A stretch of 64,000 nt of DNA from DASZTU01 sp035493835 (GCA_035493835.1 DATJHO010000052.1:1-64000); one strand, 5' to 3'. Positions 24,008 to 33,203 are shown, counted from the stretch's first letter. Numbers and translations are program-made. Notes: generated by a model from the letters alone, not told the origin.

Positions 24008-24508
24008 ATGAACACCATGCCCGAAGATCACATTCGCTACGACATTCTTGCGCAGGAAGCCCTGCGCGGTGTCGTGCGCAAGGTTTTGTCCGAGATTGCC
24101 AAGACCGGGCTGCCGGGCGAGCACCACTTCTTCATTTCCTTCGTCACCCGCGCGCCTGGCGTGCGCATCTCGCAGCGCCTGCTCGAGCAGTACGACAAGG
24201 AAATGACCATCGTGCTGCAGAACCAATTCTGGGATCTCAAGGTGCACGAGGCCTCGTTCGAGGTGGGGCTCTCGTTTGACGGCCACCCCGAAACGCTCGT
24301 CATCCCCTTCACGGCGATCAAGGGCTTCTTCGACCCCTCGGTGCAGTTCGGCTTGCAGTTCGATCCCGCGACGGCCACCGCCACGGCGGTCGAACACGTC
24401 CCCGCCGCCGAGCCCGAGCCGTCCACCGGGGAACCGCTGCCTGCCCCCTCGTCCGAGCCTGCGGGCGAAAAAGTCGTGAGCCTCGACAGCTTCCGCAAAA
24501 AACCCTGA
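24008..24508 (+). CDS. sspB: SspB, ClpXP adaptor for ssrA-tagged proteins
   Basis: A 166-residue protein of the alphaproteobacterial SspB family. IRYDILAQEALRGVVRKVLSEIAKTGLPGEHHFFISFVTRAPGVRI lies in the first 60 residues, with LSFDGHPETLVIPFTAIKGFFDPSVQFGLQF as the peptide-binding core. A disordered Pro/Glu linker ends in the ClpX-docking tail VVSLDSFRKKP. It tethers ssrA-tagged proteins to ClpX. Starts at 24008 or 24017 are both possible; neither has a strong ribosome site. It is encoded 1.5 kb from ssrA itself on the same strand. Confidence 0.93.
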   Translation: MNTMPEDHIRYDILAQEALRGVVRKVLSEIAKTGLPGEHHFFISFVTRAPGVRISQRLLEQYDKEMTIVLQNQFWDLKVHEASFEVGLSFDGHPETLVIPFTAIKGFFDPSVQFGLQFDPATATATAVEHVPAAEPEPSTGEPLPAPSSEPAGEKVVSLDSFRKKP

Positions 24509-24515
24509 TCCGGCC

Positions 24516-24731
24516 GTGCAGAAGCGATCCCTCTCGATCGCCGGCCACCGCACCAGCATCGCGCTCGAACCCGAATTCTGGGCCGGCCTCGAAGCCATGG
24601 CCGCCGACCGGCATCTGGCGCTGGCGGCACTGATCCGCACCATCGACGAACAGCGCGCCACCCCCAACCTCTCCTCGGCCCTGCGCCTCGCCGTGCTGAA
24701 ATGGTATCAAGCGGGCGCAGCAGAACACTGA
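24516..24731 (+). CDS. ribbon-helix-helix domain protein
   Basis: A 71-residue protein with KRSLSIAGHRTSIALEPEFWAGLEAMAADRHLALAALIRTIDEQR at its start, a single ribbon-helix-helix fold (strand SIAGHRTSIAL, two helices) of the kind often annotated as COG4321. It may bind DNA as a dimer, but the target is unknown. GTG start at 24516, 8 bp after the sspB stop, so it is likely co-transcribed with sspB. Confidence 0.82.
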   Translation: MQKRSLSIAGHRTSIALEPEFWAGLEAMAADRHLALAALIRTIDEQRATPNLSSALRLAVLKWYQAGAAEH

Positions 24732-24834
24732 TCCCTCGGGCGGCGATTGTGACCGTCGCAAACACCGCCCCCACCCACGGCGACGAACGTCGGGATCCAT
24801 CGCCGGGCCACATCCCCCGCGGTGGGCCGAAAAG

Positions 24835-24862
24835 ATGGATTCCGGCGTGCGCCGGAATGACG
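24835..24862. repeat. palindromic repeat, single degenerate copy
   Basis: A degenerate copy of the 28-bp family (gatggattccggcgtgcgcc, then ggaatgacg). It lies in the convergent gap between the ribbon-helix-helix gene and asmA. Confidence 0.7.
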
Positions 24863-24926
24863 TCGGGGTGGGGAAAGGCGGCTCACGCATGGCGCCGCCC
24901 CGGCCCGCGCTGCCCCCGATCACGCC

Positions 24927-27900
24927 CTAAAAAAACGGCGCCTGGGGCAGGCCGAGTTCGAGGGGAGGCGTTGCGGGAACCGGAGGCGACTGTTTGGCGG
25001 TCTCGTCGGCCGCGGCCTTTTTGGCGGCGGCATCGGCTGCGGCCTGTTGGGCGGCGGCCGCGTCGGCCTTTTTCGCCGCAGCGTCCGCATCTGCTTTTTT
25101 CTGGGCGGCGTCGGCGGCCGCCTTCTTCGCGGCGGCATCGGCGGCGGCCTGCCTCGCTTCGGTAGCCGCGGCAGCTGCCGCCGCTTTCTGATCCGCCAAT
25201 TGCTGGGCCGCCTGATCCTCGGCCGTTTCCTTGTTGGCCTGGGCTGATGCCTTGGCGCGGGCATCATCCTGCGCCTTGAGCGCTTCCAGCCGGGCGACTT
25301 CGACCTCGAGCGCCTTCATCTTGACCGCATCGACCATGCTGGCGACGTCGAGGCTGCGCTTGGGCGCCAGCAGCGTACCCGAAAGATTGGCGGTAACCCT
25401 GGAAGTGGTCTCGCTGACGAGGCCAGCCTTGTCGAGCGTGCCGACCGGGGTCAGCGCAAACCCGCCGCCGAGTGAAAGATCGGCAAGTTTCAGCGTCACG
25501 CCGCCGAACAGTCTCGCGGCGGGCGTTCCGGCCGAAACGTTGGAGACGCGGACAGTGCCGCCGGCAATGGTCAATCCACCGCTCACCTTGGGCGCACCGA
25601 ACGGTCCTTGATCCAGCGCCGCCGACACCTTCGAGGTCAGATCCTTGGGATCAAGCTCGGCGATATTGTCGATTGCCGCAATCGCGGCGAACGCCTCGGG
25701 ATCGAAATGCTGCAGCTTGAGGTCGGAGACCGCAAAGCTGCCATCGCCCGCGAGCCCTGAAAGCACGGCGGCGATGCTGTCGCCGCTGCCGTTGAAGCGC
25801 ACGCTGCCATCGACGCTGCCGGAAACCGTGGCCGCGGAGGCCGGCGGCAGCAGCGCCGCTGTCGCCACGCCCTTGAGCGAGGCCTGCCCGGTCACGTCCT
25901 TGTCGGCCACCGAACCGGCGCAGCAGAGGCCGACATCGAACGATACCGTCCCGCCGCCGAGCTTGCCCGCAAAACCATTCACGCCGACATTGGTCGCGCT
26001 CCAGTCGAAACCAAAACTCGCATCGTTGATGAGCGGCCGGCCGCCGAAGGTGACGGCCGGAGTCTTGATATCGATCTGGCCGGTCGTGGTGCGCGGCGTA
26101 TCGCCGATGGCAAGCGGCCCATCCGGCCAGCGTTGGCCCGCCGAGGTGATGAGCGAGGTCGGCCCGCCGACCGCCGCCGCCAGGGCGGCGGCATCGATGC
26201 TGTCGATGCTGAGCGCGCCCGAAGCCACGGCACCCTTGCTGTCGCCGTTCAGCGCCAGATTGCCGGAAAATCCGGTATTTTTCGACTGGCCCGCGATATT
26301 GTCGAGGGCGATCGAGCGGCCCGCCGTGAATTTGAGATCGGCGCTGCCCTGGAGTGGGGGCGTATCGATGCCAACGATCCCGGCATCCGCAGCAAGAACC
26401 GAGCTATCGGAAAGCGCCACCTTCAGCTTGCCGCTGCCGCTCATGGCCGAAAGATCGCCCGGAGTGACATCACCATCGAACGCGATCGAGTCGCTGCCGC
26501 CCACAAGGTCCAGCGTCGTCTTCAACGTCGCGCCCGGATCCCCGTCGATGCTGGCGGACAGCTTGAGGGGGGCACTGTCCGAGAGGAGGCTGACGTCGCC
26601 GAGGCCAAGCTGGGCGGTAAGCGCACGCGGATCGGCCGAGCGCAGGTCGAGCGTTGCCGATATCGGCGCCGAAAGCACCCTGCCGATACCGCCCCGAAGT
26701 TGCGCAACCAGCGTTGCGTCCGCCGCCCCGGCCTTGCCGGAAAGCGAGAGCCCCTGCCCGCCATTGTCTTCGGGCTTGTCGAGATGTGCCTTGAGATCGA
26801 CCGGCAGCGATCGCGCCAGCAGTGTCCGCACCGGCCGGGGCGTACCGAGCATGTCGAACAGGCGATCGAGCGCCGGCCCGCCATTCGCCCCGATCTTGAC
26901 GTCCCCGTCGCCGGCGATCCTCGGCGCGGTCATGGTGCCGCTCAGCGCCAGCGAGAGATCTACATCGGCGCCGCCCAAATCGGCAGCGGCGAACTTGCTG
27001 ATTTCGACCGCCCCATCGCCCCATTTGCCCTCGAGCGCCAGCCCTCTGCCCGGCAAGCCGAATAGCGTCGCCGAATTCGCGGTCAGCGAGACCGCCCCCT
27101 GCGGGAAGGTCAGGGGAGCGCTCGCGTCTTGCTGCAGGTCGGGCAGCAGCGCCAGAAGCGCGGCGCTGTCTTCGGCCGATACATCCTTGAACTGGCCGCT
27201 GAGATCGATCCGCCGCTGCGCCCCGAAAGTGACCAGCGCGGTGAGCGAATGGGTAACGCCGTCGAGCGTCAGCTGCCCATCGGTGAGCGCCATCGTCTGC
27301 CCGAGCAGCGACACTTTCGACTGAAATGAACCCGGCATGTTGAAGAGCGGGTTGTCCGGGGCGGGCTTCCGCCAGAGGGTTGCGAGCGTATCGAGCCGGT
27401 CGGTCGCGATCGAAAGCGTGCCGGAAAAATTCGGCCGCCCGTCCGGCGCATTGAGATCGCCGGAAAGCAGCACATTGCTGCCCCCCGGCAATTGCCCGGA
27501 AAAGCGCTTGATCGACCATTTGCTGGCATCGGTGGACGCCAGCAGGCCGACTTTCTGCAAAGCGAAAGAACGCAGCCCAAGCTCATCGGCACTGACGGAA
27601 ACCGTCCCCGCGATCGGCGGCACCGGCACCGCCGGCAATTCGCCCAGCATCCGCACCAGCTCATAGGGTTGCGGCCCCTGCTCCGTCGTCGCATCGCGCG
27701 GCGGCATGTCGAGCGCCCCGCCCGTGAGCGTTGCCGCAAAGCTCGGCGTCGGTCCGAAATCCACCGTCGCCGAGCCCGTCAGGCGGGTGACGGCACGGTT
27801 TTCGTCCGGCACCAGGGTGAAATCGGCGAGCGCCATCCGCGCCGGCGTCGCATCCAGCTTGCCGGCCAGCGTCAGGTCACCGATGACGTTGTTGGGATTC

Positions 27901-28640
27901 TTGTCGGCCGGCGGCGACCGTCGATAGTTGAGATCGCCGGAGAAATGCGGTCCCCCGGCCGTTGCCAGCGTCCCGTTCGCATCGACGGAAAAGCCGTTCC
28001 CGTCGGGCTGCGCAAACAGCGAGAGCTGTGCACTACCGTCGGCAGCGAACGGCCCGGCGGTCACGTGAAAGCCGTAGTGCTGCTCCCCGATCGAGCCGCC
28101 GCCGCTGAAGCCGAAGGGGCCGCGCAATGCGCCGATCGACAATTCGCCGTTGATCCCCTCGAGTGCGTATTTCCGGCCCGAAACGGCGTCCGACACATTG
28201 ATCCTGCCGACGGAGATTTCCGCGTCGGCGACCGAGATCACGGCCTTGCTGTCGCCGCTCGCGAGGTTCAGCCCGGTATTGAGGCTGCCATCGGGTTCAA
28301 TCTGCAAATCGAGCACCGGATGATCCAGCACCAGCCGGGTCATCGTGTAGCGGTCGCGCAGAAAATCCATCAGCGAAAAATCGGCGTCCGCCGAATTGAT
28401 CGAGATGACGGGGCGCCCGGCATCCCCCACCGCCACGTCCTTCAGTTCAAGATGGGGTTGCGGCAGCAGCAGGAAGTGGATGTCGCCATTGATCTTGACG
28501 TCGGCGCCGAGCGCCTGGCCCGCGAGCATTTCCATGCGGCCGCGATAATTGCCCCAGGGCACCAGGTTCGGCACGATGAATGCCGCAGCCAGCACGACGA
28601 TGGCGACGATGCCGACGACAATGTAGAGGCGGTTCAGCAC
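24927..28640 (-). CDS. large AsmA-family envelope protein
   Basis: A 1237-residue protein with one N-terminal membrane anchor (LYIVVGIVAIVVLAAAFIVP, about 4-23). A long repetitive beta-rich region with AsmA-like segments follows (NYRGRMEMLAGQALGADVKINGDIHFLLLPQPHLELKDVAVG and onward), and an AsmA C-terminal region near 930-1100 (VSGSVDGSVRFNGSGDSIAAVLSGLAGDGSFAVSDL). AsmA-like proteins bridge the periplasm and influence outer-membrane phospholipid or LPS transport. The last ~150 residues are an Ala/Lys/Asp/Gln low-complexity tail (ADAAAKKAAADAAQKKADAD type), probably a long helix. GTG at 28640 is preferred over an in-frame GTG at 28670. It faces uvrD divergently. Confidence 0.9.
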   Translation of the reverse strand: MLNRLYIVVGIVAIVVLAAAFIVPNLVPWGNYRGRMEMLAGQALGADVKINGDIHFLLLPQPHLELKDVAVGDAGRPVISINSADADFSLMDFLRDRYTMTRLVLDHPVLDLQIEPDGSLNTGLNLASGDSKAVISVADAEISVGRINVSDAVSGRKYALEGINGELSIGALRGPFGFSGGGSIGEQHYGFHVTAGPFAADGSAQLSLFAQPDGNGFSVDANGTLATAGGPHFSGDLNYRRSPPADKNPNNVIGDLTLAGKLDATPARMALADFTLVPDENRAVTRLTGSATVDFGPTPSFAATLTGGALDMPPRDATTEQGPQPYELVRMLGELPAVPVPPIAGTVSVSADELGLRSFALQKVGLLASTDASKWSIKRFSGQLPGGSNVLLSGDLNAPDGRPNFSGTLSIATDRLDTLATLWRKPAPDNPLFNMPGSFQSKVSLLGQTMALTDGQLTLDGVTHSLTALVTFGAQRRIDLSGQFKDVSAEDSAALLALLPDLQQDASAPLTFPQGAVSLTANSATLFGLPGRGLALEGKWGDGAVEISKFAAADLGGADVDLSLALSGTMTAPRIAGDGDVKIGANGGPALDRLFDMLGTPRPVRTLLARSLPVDLKAHLDKPEDNGGQGLSLSGKAGAADATLVAQLRGGIGRVLSAPISATLDLRSADPRALTAQLGLGDVSLLSDSAPLKLSASIDGDPGATLKTTLDLVGGSDSIAFDGDVTPGDLSAMSGSGKLKVALSDSSVLAADAGIVGIDTPPLQGSADLKFTAGRSIALDNIAGQSKNTGFSGNLALNGDSKGAVASGALSIDSIDAAALAAAVGGPTSLITSAGQRWPDGPLAIGDTPRTTTGQIDIKTPAVTFGGRPLINDASFGFDWSATNVGVNGFAGKLGGGTVSFDVGLCCAGSVADKDVTGQASLKGVATAALLPPASAATVSGSVDGSVRFNGSGDSIAAVLSGLAGDGSFAVSDLKLQHFDPEAFAAIAAIDNIAELDPKDLTSKVSAALDQGPFGAPKVSGGLTIAGGTVRVSNVSAGTPAARLFGGVTLKLADLSLGGGFALTPVGTLDKAGLVSETTSRVTANLSGTLLAPKRSLDVASMVDAVKMKALEVEVARLEALKAQDDARAKASAQANKETAEDQAAQQLADQKAAAAAAATEARQAAADAAAKKAAADAAQKKADADAAAKKADAAAAQQAAADAAAKKAAADETAKQSPPVPATPPLELGLPQAPFF

Positions 28641-28882
28641 CTTGCATGAATCTCCGGCAGCCCGCGGCACACTAGAGCGCGCTCGGAACGGTCAGTACCA
28701 TTTTTGTACGTGGAAAAAGCGTCAGCTCAACCAGTTGGCAACACTTTTCCTTGCGCACGGAGAATTCGGACACCGAACTTCCCGGTCCCGCATCGCCTGG
28801 GGCTGGTTTTGGAACGCTCCGGCGACGCCTTGGGCCGCCCCTCGCATGTACAGGACCGAGCTTGGCGCCTATATAGGAGACG

Positions 28883-28924
28883 ATGAGAACAAATCCAGAT
28901 TCGAATCGGGTACATGGCCGCTGA
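28883..28924 (+). CDS. possible 13-codon upstream ORF overlapping the uvrD start
   Basis: ATG at 28883 with a strong ribosome site (TAGGAGACG) opens MRTNPDSNRVHGR and ends in TGA at 28922-28924, overlapping the uvrD ATG at 28914 in another frame. The uvrD start itself has a weak site. This could be a leader peptide coupling uvrD translation. It is short enough to be chance. Confidence 0.3.
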   Translation: MRTNPDSNRVHGR

Positions 28925-31250
28925 ACCGCAACGCATAGAGGCGCGACGCGAGGGGCCGATCACCGGCCAGTTCGGCCGGCGGGACGCCACTTACCTCGAT
29001 GGCCTCAACCCCGAGCAGCGCGACGCGGTGCTGACGATCGACGGCCCCTTGCTGGTGCTGGCCGGTGCCGGCACGGGCAAGACGCGCGTGCTGACGACCC
29101 GCATTGCCCACATTCTTTCGACCCGCAAGGCGCGCGGCGGCGAAATTCTCGCCGTCACCTTCACCAACAAGGCCGCGCGCGAAATGAAGGAGCGCGTCGG
29201 AAGTCTCGTCGGCTCGGGCGTCGAGGGCATGCCCTGGCTCGGCACATTTCACTCGATCGGCGCGCGCATTATCCGCCGCAACGCCGAGCTGGTCGGGCTG
29301 AAATCCGATTTCACCATCCTCGACACCGACGACCAGATCCGGCTGATCAAGCAGCTGATCGAGGTGGAAAACCTCGATGAGAAGCGCTGGCCGGCCCGCC
29401 AGTTTGCCGGGCTCATGGACAATTGGAAGAACCGCGGCCTGCTGCCCAAGGACATTTCGGCCGCCGAGGCGAGCCAGTTCGCCAATGGCCGTGGGCAAAA
29501 ACTCTACCAGGCCTATCAAGACCGGTTGAAGGCCCTGAACGCCGCCGATTTCGGCGACCTGCTGCTCGAAGGCATTCGGCTGTTCCGCGAAAACCCGAGC
29601 GTACTTGCCGAATATCACGAGCGCTTCCGCTACATGCTGGTCGACGAATACCAGGACAGCAATGTCGCCCAATACCTCTGGCTGCGCTTGCTGGCACAGG
29701 GAAAACCCGCGAGCGAGGCCAATATCTGCGTCGTTGGCGACGACGACCAGTCGATCTATGGCTGGCGCGGCGCCGAGGTGGACAACATCCTCCGGTTCGA
29801 GAAGGATTTTCCCGGCGCCAAGGTGATCCGGCTGGAGCGCAATTACCGCTCGACCTCCAACATCCTCGCCGCCGCCAGCCACCTCATCGCCCACAATGAG
29901 AGCCGCCTCGGCAAGACCTTGCAGACCGATGTCGGCGAAAAAGGCGAGCTTCTCGGCGTCACCTCCGTCTGGGATTCCGAGGAGGAAGCCCGCCAGGTTG
30001 GCGAGGAGATCGAGCAGTACCAGCGCCGGGGCGAAGACCTCAACTCAATGGCGATCCTGGTCCGCGCCTCCTTCCAGATGCGCGAGTTCGAAGAGCGCTT
30101 CATCACGCTCGGCCTCAATTATCGGGTGATCGGCGGTCCGCGCTTTTACGAGCGCCGCGAGATCCGCGATGCGCTGGCCTATCTGCGCCTCACCGTGCAG
30201 CCGGCCGATGACCTCGCCTTCGAGCGCATCATCAACACGCCCAAGCGCGGTATCGGCGATTCGACGCTGAAACTGCTGTTCGATACCGCTCGCGCGCAGC
30301 AGCAGCCTTTGCTCGCCGCCACTCGCATGCTGGTCGAGACCGAGGAACTGAAGCCCAAGCAGCGCACGACGCTGCGCGATCTCGTCGGCCAGTTCGACGA
30401 TTGGGCCGAGCGCAGCCGGCACATCCCGCACAACGAACTCGCCGAGCAGATCCTCGACGAGAGCGGCTACACCGCCATGTGGCAGGCCGACAAATCGCCC
30501 GATTCCCCTGGCCGGCTGGAAAACCTCAAGGAACTTGTCCGCTCCATGGAAGAGTTCGAAACGCTCGGCGGCTTCCTCGAACACATCGCCCTGGTGATGG
30601 ACCGCGACAGCAACGACGCTGCCGACGCGGTCTCGATCATGACGCTGCACTCGGCCAAGGGCCTCGAGTTCAACACCGTGTTCCTCCCCGGCTGGGAAGA
30701 AGGCCTGTTCCCCAGCCAGCGGACGCTCGACGAAGGCGGCCGCGCCGGGCTCGAGGAGGAGCGGCGCCTCGCCTATGTCGGCCTCACCCGCGCCAGGAAA
30801 CGCCTGCGGCTGTTTGTGGCGCAGAACCGCCGTGTCCGCGGCCTGTGGCAGGCGGCCATCCCCTCCCGTTTCCTCGACGAATTGCCGCCCTCGGCGGTCG
30901 AGGTGAAAGACACCGGCTCGTCCTATGGCGGCTATGGCTATGGCGGGCGCACCGCCGGCCGCTTCAATGCCGGCGACCCGTTCGACAGCGCCTATGAGAC
31001 GCCCGGCTGGCAGCGCGCCCGCGCCCAGCAGGCCAACCGCCGCTCGCCCGGCCCGCTGACCATCGACGGCGATCTCGTCGCCCGCTCGGTCGACGACGGC
31101 CGCGGCTCCCGCTATTCGACCGGCGAGCGGGTCTTCCACCAAAAATTCGGCTATGGCACCATCGCCGCCGTGGAAGGCAACAAGCTCTCGATCGATTTCG
31201 AGCAAACGGGGCGCAAGAAGGTGCTCGACAGCTTCATCAGCAAGGGGTGA
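28914..31250 (+). CDS. uvrD: UvrD/PcrA/Rep-family DNA helicase II
   Basis: A 778-residue superfamily 1A 3'-5' helicase. Motifs in order: Q-motif LNPEQRDAV (about 31-39), Walker A AGAGTGKTRVL, motif Ia LAVTFTNKAAREM, motif II VDEYQDSN (Walker B), motif III VGDDDQSIYGWRG, motif IV LERNYRST, motif V MTLHSAKGLEF and motif VI RLAYVGLTRARKRL. It acts in nucleotide-excision and mismatch repair. The C-terminus is Gly/Tyr-rich (SYGGYGYGGR) and ends in the UvrD/PcrA RNA polymerase-binding Tudor-like fold (FHQKFGYGTIAAVEGNKLSIDFE). It is followed at 3 bp by the 2'-5' RNA ligase-like gene. Confidence 0.96.
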   Translation: MAAEPQRIEARREGPITGQFGRRDATYLDGLNPEQRDAVLTIDGPLLVLAGAGTGKTRVLTTRIAHILSTRKARGGEILAVTFTNKAAREMKERVGSLVGSGVEGMPWLGTFHSIGARIIRRNAELVGLKSDFTILDTDDQIRLIKQLIEVENLDEKRWPARQFAGLMDNWKNRGLLPKDISAAEASQFANGRGQKLYQAYQDRLKALNAADFGDLLLEGIRLFRENPSVLAEYHERFRYMLVDEYQDSNVAQYLWLRLLAQGKPASEANICVVGDDDQSIYGWRGAEVDNILRFEKDFPGAKVIRLERNYRSTSNILAAASHLIAHNESRLGKTLQTDVGEKGELLGVTSVWDSEEEARQVGEEIEQYQRRGEDLNSMAILVRASFQMREFEERFITLGLNYRVIGGPRFYERREIRDALAYLRLTVQPADDLAFERIINTPKRGIGDSTLKLLFDTARAQQQPLLAATRMLVETEELKPKQRTTLRDLVGQFDDWAERSRHIPHNELAEQILDESGYTAMWQADKSPDSPGRLENLKELVRSMEEFETLGGFLEHIALVMDRDSNDAADAVSIMTLHSAKGLEFNTVFLPGWEEGLFPSQRTLDEGGRAGLEEERRLAYVGLTRARKRLRLFVAQNRRVRGLWQAAIPSRFLDELPPSAVEVKDTGSSYGGYGYGGRTAGRFNAGDPFDSAYETPGWQRARAQQANRRSPGPLTIDGDLVARSVDDGRGSRYSTGERVFHQKFGYGTIAAVEGNKLSIDFEQTGRKKVLDSFISKG

Positions 31251-31253
31251 CGG

Positions 31254-31778
31254 TTGCTCTACGTGGTCTGCTATCCGGTCCTGGCCCCGGCCGATTTGGC
31301 AGCGATCGAGGCATTCAGGCATCGCCACGAGCCGCGCCGCGCGAAAGCCATCCTGCCGCACGTGACGCTGGTGTTCGGCGCCGGCGCCATTCCCGAGGAC
31401 GAACTGGTCGGCCGGCTTTTCGACGAAGCCTCGACGACCGCCCCCTTCCCGCTGACGCTCGATAGTCCCGAGCCCTACCGCGATCCCCTGCGGGGTGAAC
31501 GCAAGGTGTTCCTCAAGGTGAAGGGCGGCCGCGAGCAGGTGAAGCGGCTCTATCGCGCGCTCAATCGCGACGCCCCGCTCGCCCCCTACGCGTTCGATCC
31601 GCATATGACGATCGCCAGCCCCGAGAGCGAGGGCGCGCTTGCCACCGCGGTTTCCGAGGCCGCGAGCCTGCCGGTCCCCATCAGCGCCATGGCGACAGCG
31701 CTCCAACTCCTGCGCTTCGACGGCGACCGTATCGTGCCGCTCGGGGAATTTGCCTTTGGTCCGCAGCCCGGACCCTAG
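31254..31778 (+). CDS. 2'-5' RNA ligase/2H phosphoesterase-like protein
   Basis: A 174-residue protein with two H-x-T motifs, HVT (residues about 37-39, in ILPHVTLVF) and HMT (in PHMTIAS, about 117-119), spaced as expected for a 2H phosphoesterase fold. Such proteins hydrolyse or ligate RNA 2'-5' or cyclic phosphates; the actual substrate is unknown. The start is TTG at 31254, just after the uvrD TGA, with AAGGGG near. Its placement suggests co-expression with uvrD. Confidence 0.82.
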   Translation: MLYVVCYPVLAPADLAAIEAFRHRHEPRRAKAILPHVTLVFGAGAIPEDELVGRLFDEASTTAPFPLTLDSPEPYRDPLRGERKVFLKVKGGREQVKRLYRALNRDAPLAPYAFDPHMTIASPESEGALATAVSEAASLPVPISAMATALQLLRFDGDRIVPLGEFAFGPQPGP

Positions 31779-31847
31779 CGCCGTTGAGCTTCTAATACTG
31801 CGGAACACACGCCCTCCCTCGGATGAGGCAGTGCCTCTCCCCCATCG

Positions 31848-31945
31848 TCATTCCCGGGCTTGACCCGGGGACCCATGCAGCCTTGTGCCCACCTGAGAGG
31901 AACGGGCGCGGCATCATGGGTGGCCGGGTCAAGCCCGGGCATGAC
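31848..31945. repeat. inverted pair of gggcttgacccgg repeats
   Basis: CGTCATTCCCGGGCTTGACC near 31848 and GGTCAAGCCCGGGCATGACG near 31926 are inverted copies about 60 bp apart. The outer arms match the ends of the longer element at 32934-33120, but the interior differs. Confidence 0.8.
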
Positions 31946-32062
31946 GAAGGAGAGGGGAGCGCCTCGTCTCAAAGCCCCGTTGGAAACTCAGCCTGCGCCC
32001 AAAACATTGACTTCGCCCCCTCTACCGGCAACAACGCCAAAGCCCCCAGCCCGGATCCGCCA

Positions 32063-32932
32063 ATGCCCCTTTCGCAGCTCTCCGTTCCCCTCACCAAGGC
32101 TCAGGCCTATGCCCTCGTCGATGCCGTGATGGAGCGCGATGATCTGGCGATCACGGCTTCCGCGCACGAAAACGAAGAAACGGGCGAGTGGATTTTCGAG
32201 GCGACCTGCGAGGCCCAGCCCGACCTTGAAGGGTTCTCCGCACTGGCGCGGCAAACTCTTGGCGGGGACGTCGCATTTTCCGTCGAGCCGATCGATCCCG
32301 AGGTCAATTGGGTAGCCAAGTCGCTGGAAGGACTGGCTCCGGTCACCGCCGGCGGCTTTTATGTCTATGGCAGCCACGAAACGGGGCCCGTGCCCGCCGG
32401 CCTCACCGGCCTCCGGATCGATGCCGCCCAGGCCTTTGGCACCGGCCACCATGAAACCACGACCGGCTGCCTTGAGGCCATTGATCGCACGCTGAAGCGC
32501 GTCCGGCCGCGCGCGCCCCTCGATATCGGCACCGGCACCGGCGTCCTCGCCATTGCGATCGCCAAGCGTATCCACATCTCCGTTATCGCCAGCGACATCG
32601 ACCCGATCGCGGTCGAAACCGCCGCTCAGAACGCCAAGGACAACGGCGTTGGCCGCCATATCCTTGCGGTCGAAGCGGCCGGGCTCGAACACCGCAGCAT
32701 CGCCCGGCACGCGCCTTACGACCTGATCGTCGCCAACATCCTCGCCGGGCCGCTGCAGAGCCTCGCCCCGGCCGTCGGCCGCGCCGCGGCGCGCAGCGCA
32801 ACCATCATCCTGTCAGGCATTCTCAACGAGCAGGCCGCGCGCGTGATCGCCGCCTACCAGCGCCAATCCATGGTGCTGCGGCACCGGATCATCAAGAAGG
32901 AATGGACGACGCTGATGCTGGAAAAGCTCTGA
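32063..32932 (+). CDS. prmA: ribosomal protein L11 methyltransferase
   Basis: A 289-residue SAM-dependent methyltransferase. An N-terminal L11-binding domain covers about 1-95 (LSVPLTKAQAYALVDAVMERDDL). The catalytic part has AFGTGHHETTTGCLEAID, DIGTGTGVLAIAIAK (SAM motif I), SDIDPIAVETAAQNAKDNG and YDLIVANILAGPL (motif IV with NPP-like NIL). It trimethylates L11 on ribosomes. ATG at 32063; in-frame codons upstream are in the repeat-bearing gap. A copy of the long intergenic element begins 2 bp after the stop. Confidence 0.94.
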   Translation: MPLSQLSVPLTKAQAYALVDAVMERDDLAITASAHENEETGEWIFEATCEAQPDLEGFSALARQTLGGDVAFSVEPIDPEVNWVAKSLEGLAPVTAGGFYVYGSHETGPVPAGLTGLRIDAAQAFGTGHHETTTGCLEAIDRTLKRVRPRAPLDIGTGTGVLAIAIAKRIHISVIASDIDPIAVETAAQNAKDNGVGRHILAVEAAGLEHRSIARHAPYDLIVANILAGPLQSLAPAVGRAAARSATIILSGILNEQAARVIAAYQRQSMVLRHRIIKKEWTTLMLEKL

Positions 32933-32933
32933 C

Positions 32934-33150
32934 GGGTCGCGAGAGCTTGGGAGACGTGCTGCAAGTGCGGCGTGGGCATCAGGTCGCACCCTTCGCCACA
33001 TCGCCATCCCCGGGCTTGACCCGGGGACCCATGCTGCCTTTCCAATAGCTTCGGCGGACTTGGCGAGGCATCATGGGTGACCGGGTCAAGCCCGGCAATG
33101 ACGCGGCAGCGCGGTGAATGTTTTAACTCAACGGGATCGCGCTCCAGGGA
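32934..33150 (+). repeat. about 190-bp intergenic repeat element, forward copy
   Basis: It starts GGGTCGCGAGAGCTTGGG, contains the inverted CCGGGCTTGACCCGG and CCGGGTCAAGCCCGG blocks about 70 bp apart, and ends GCGCGGTGAATG. Then comes aactcaacgggatcgcgctc at 33126-33145. The interior (ATGCTGCCTTTCCAATAGC, GGACTTGGCGAGGCATCATG) matches the inverted copy at 15739-15960. Confidence 0.8.
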
Positions 33151-33203
33151 CCCGGTGCCAGACGGAAGCCCTTGTCACCCCGAGGAACACCCTTGCATCG
33201 AGC

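Noticed and set aside
25645..27324. 559-residue Ser/Pro-rich frame on the + strand opposite asmA
   Set aside because: Such frames are expected opposite GC-rich genes with strong codon bias. No signal peptide, domain or start site supports it.
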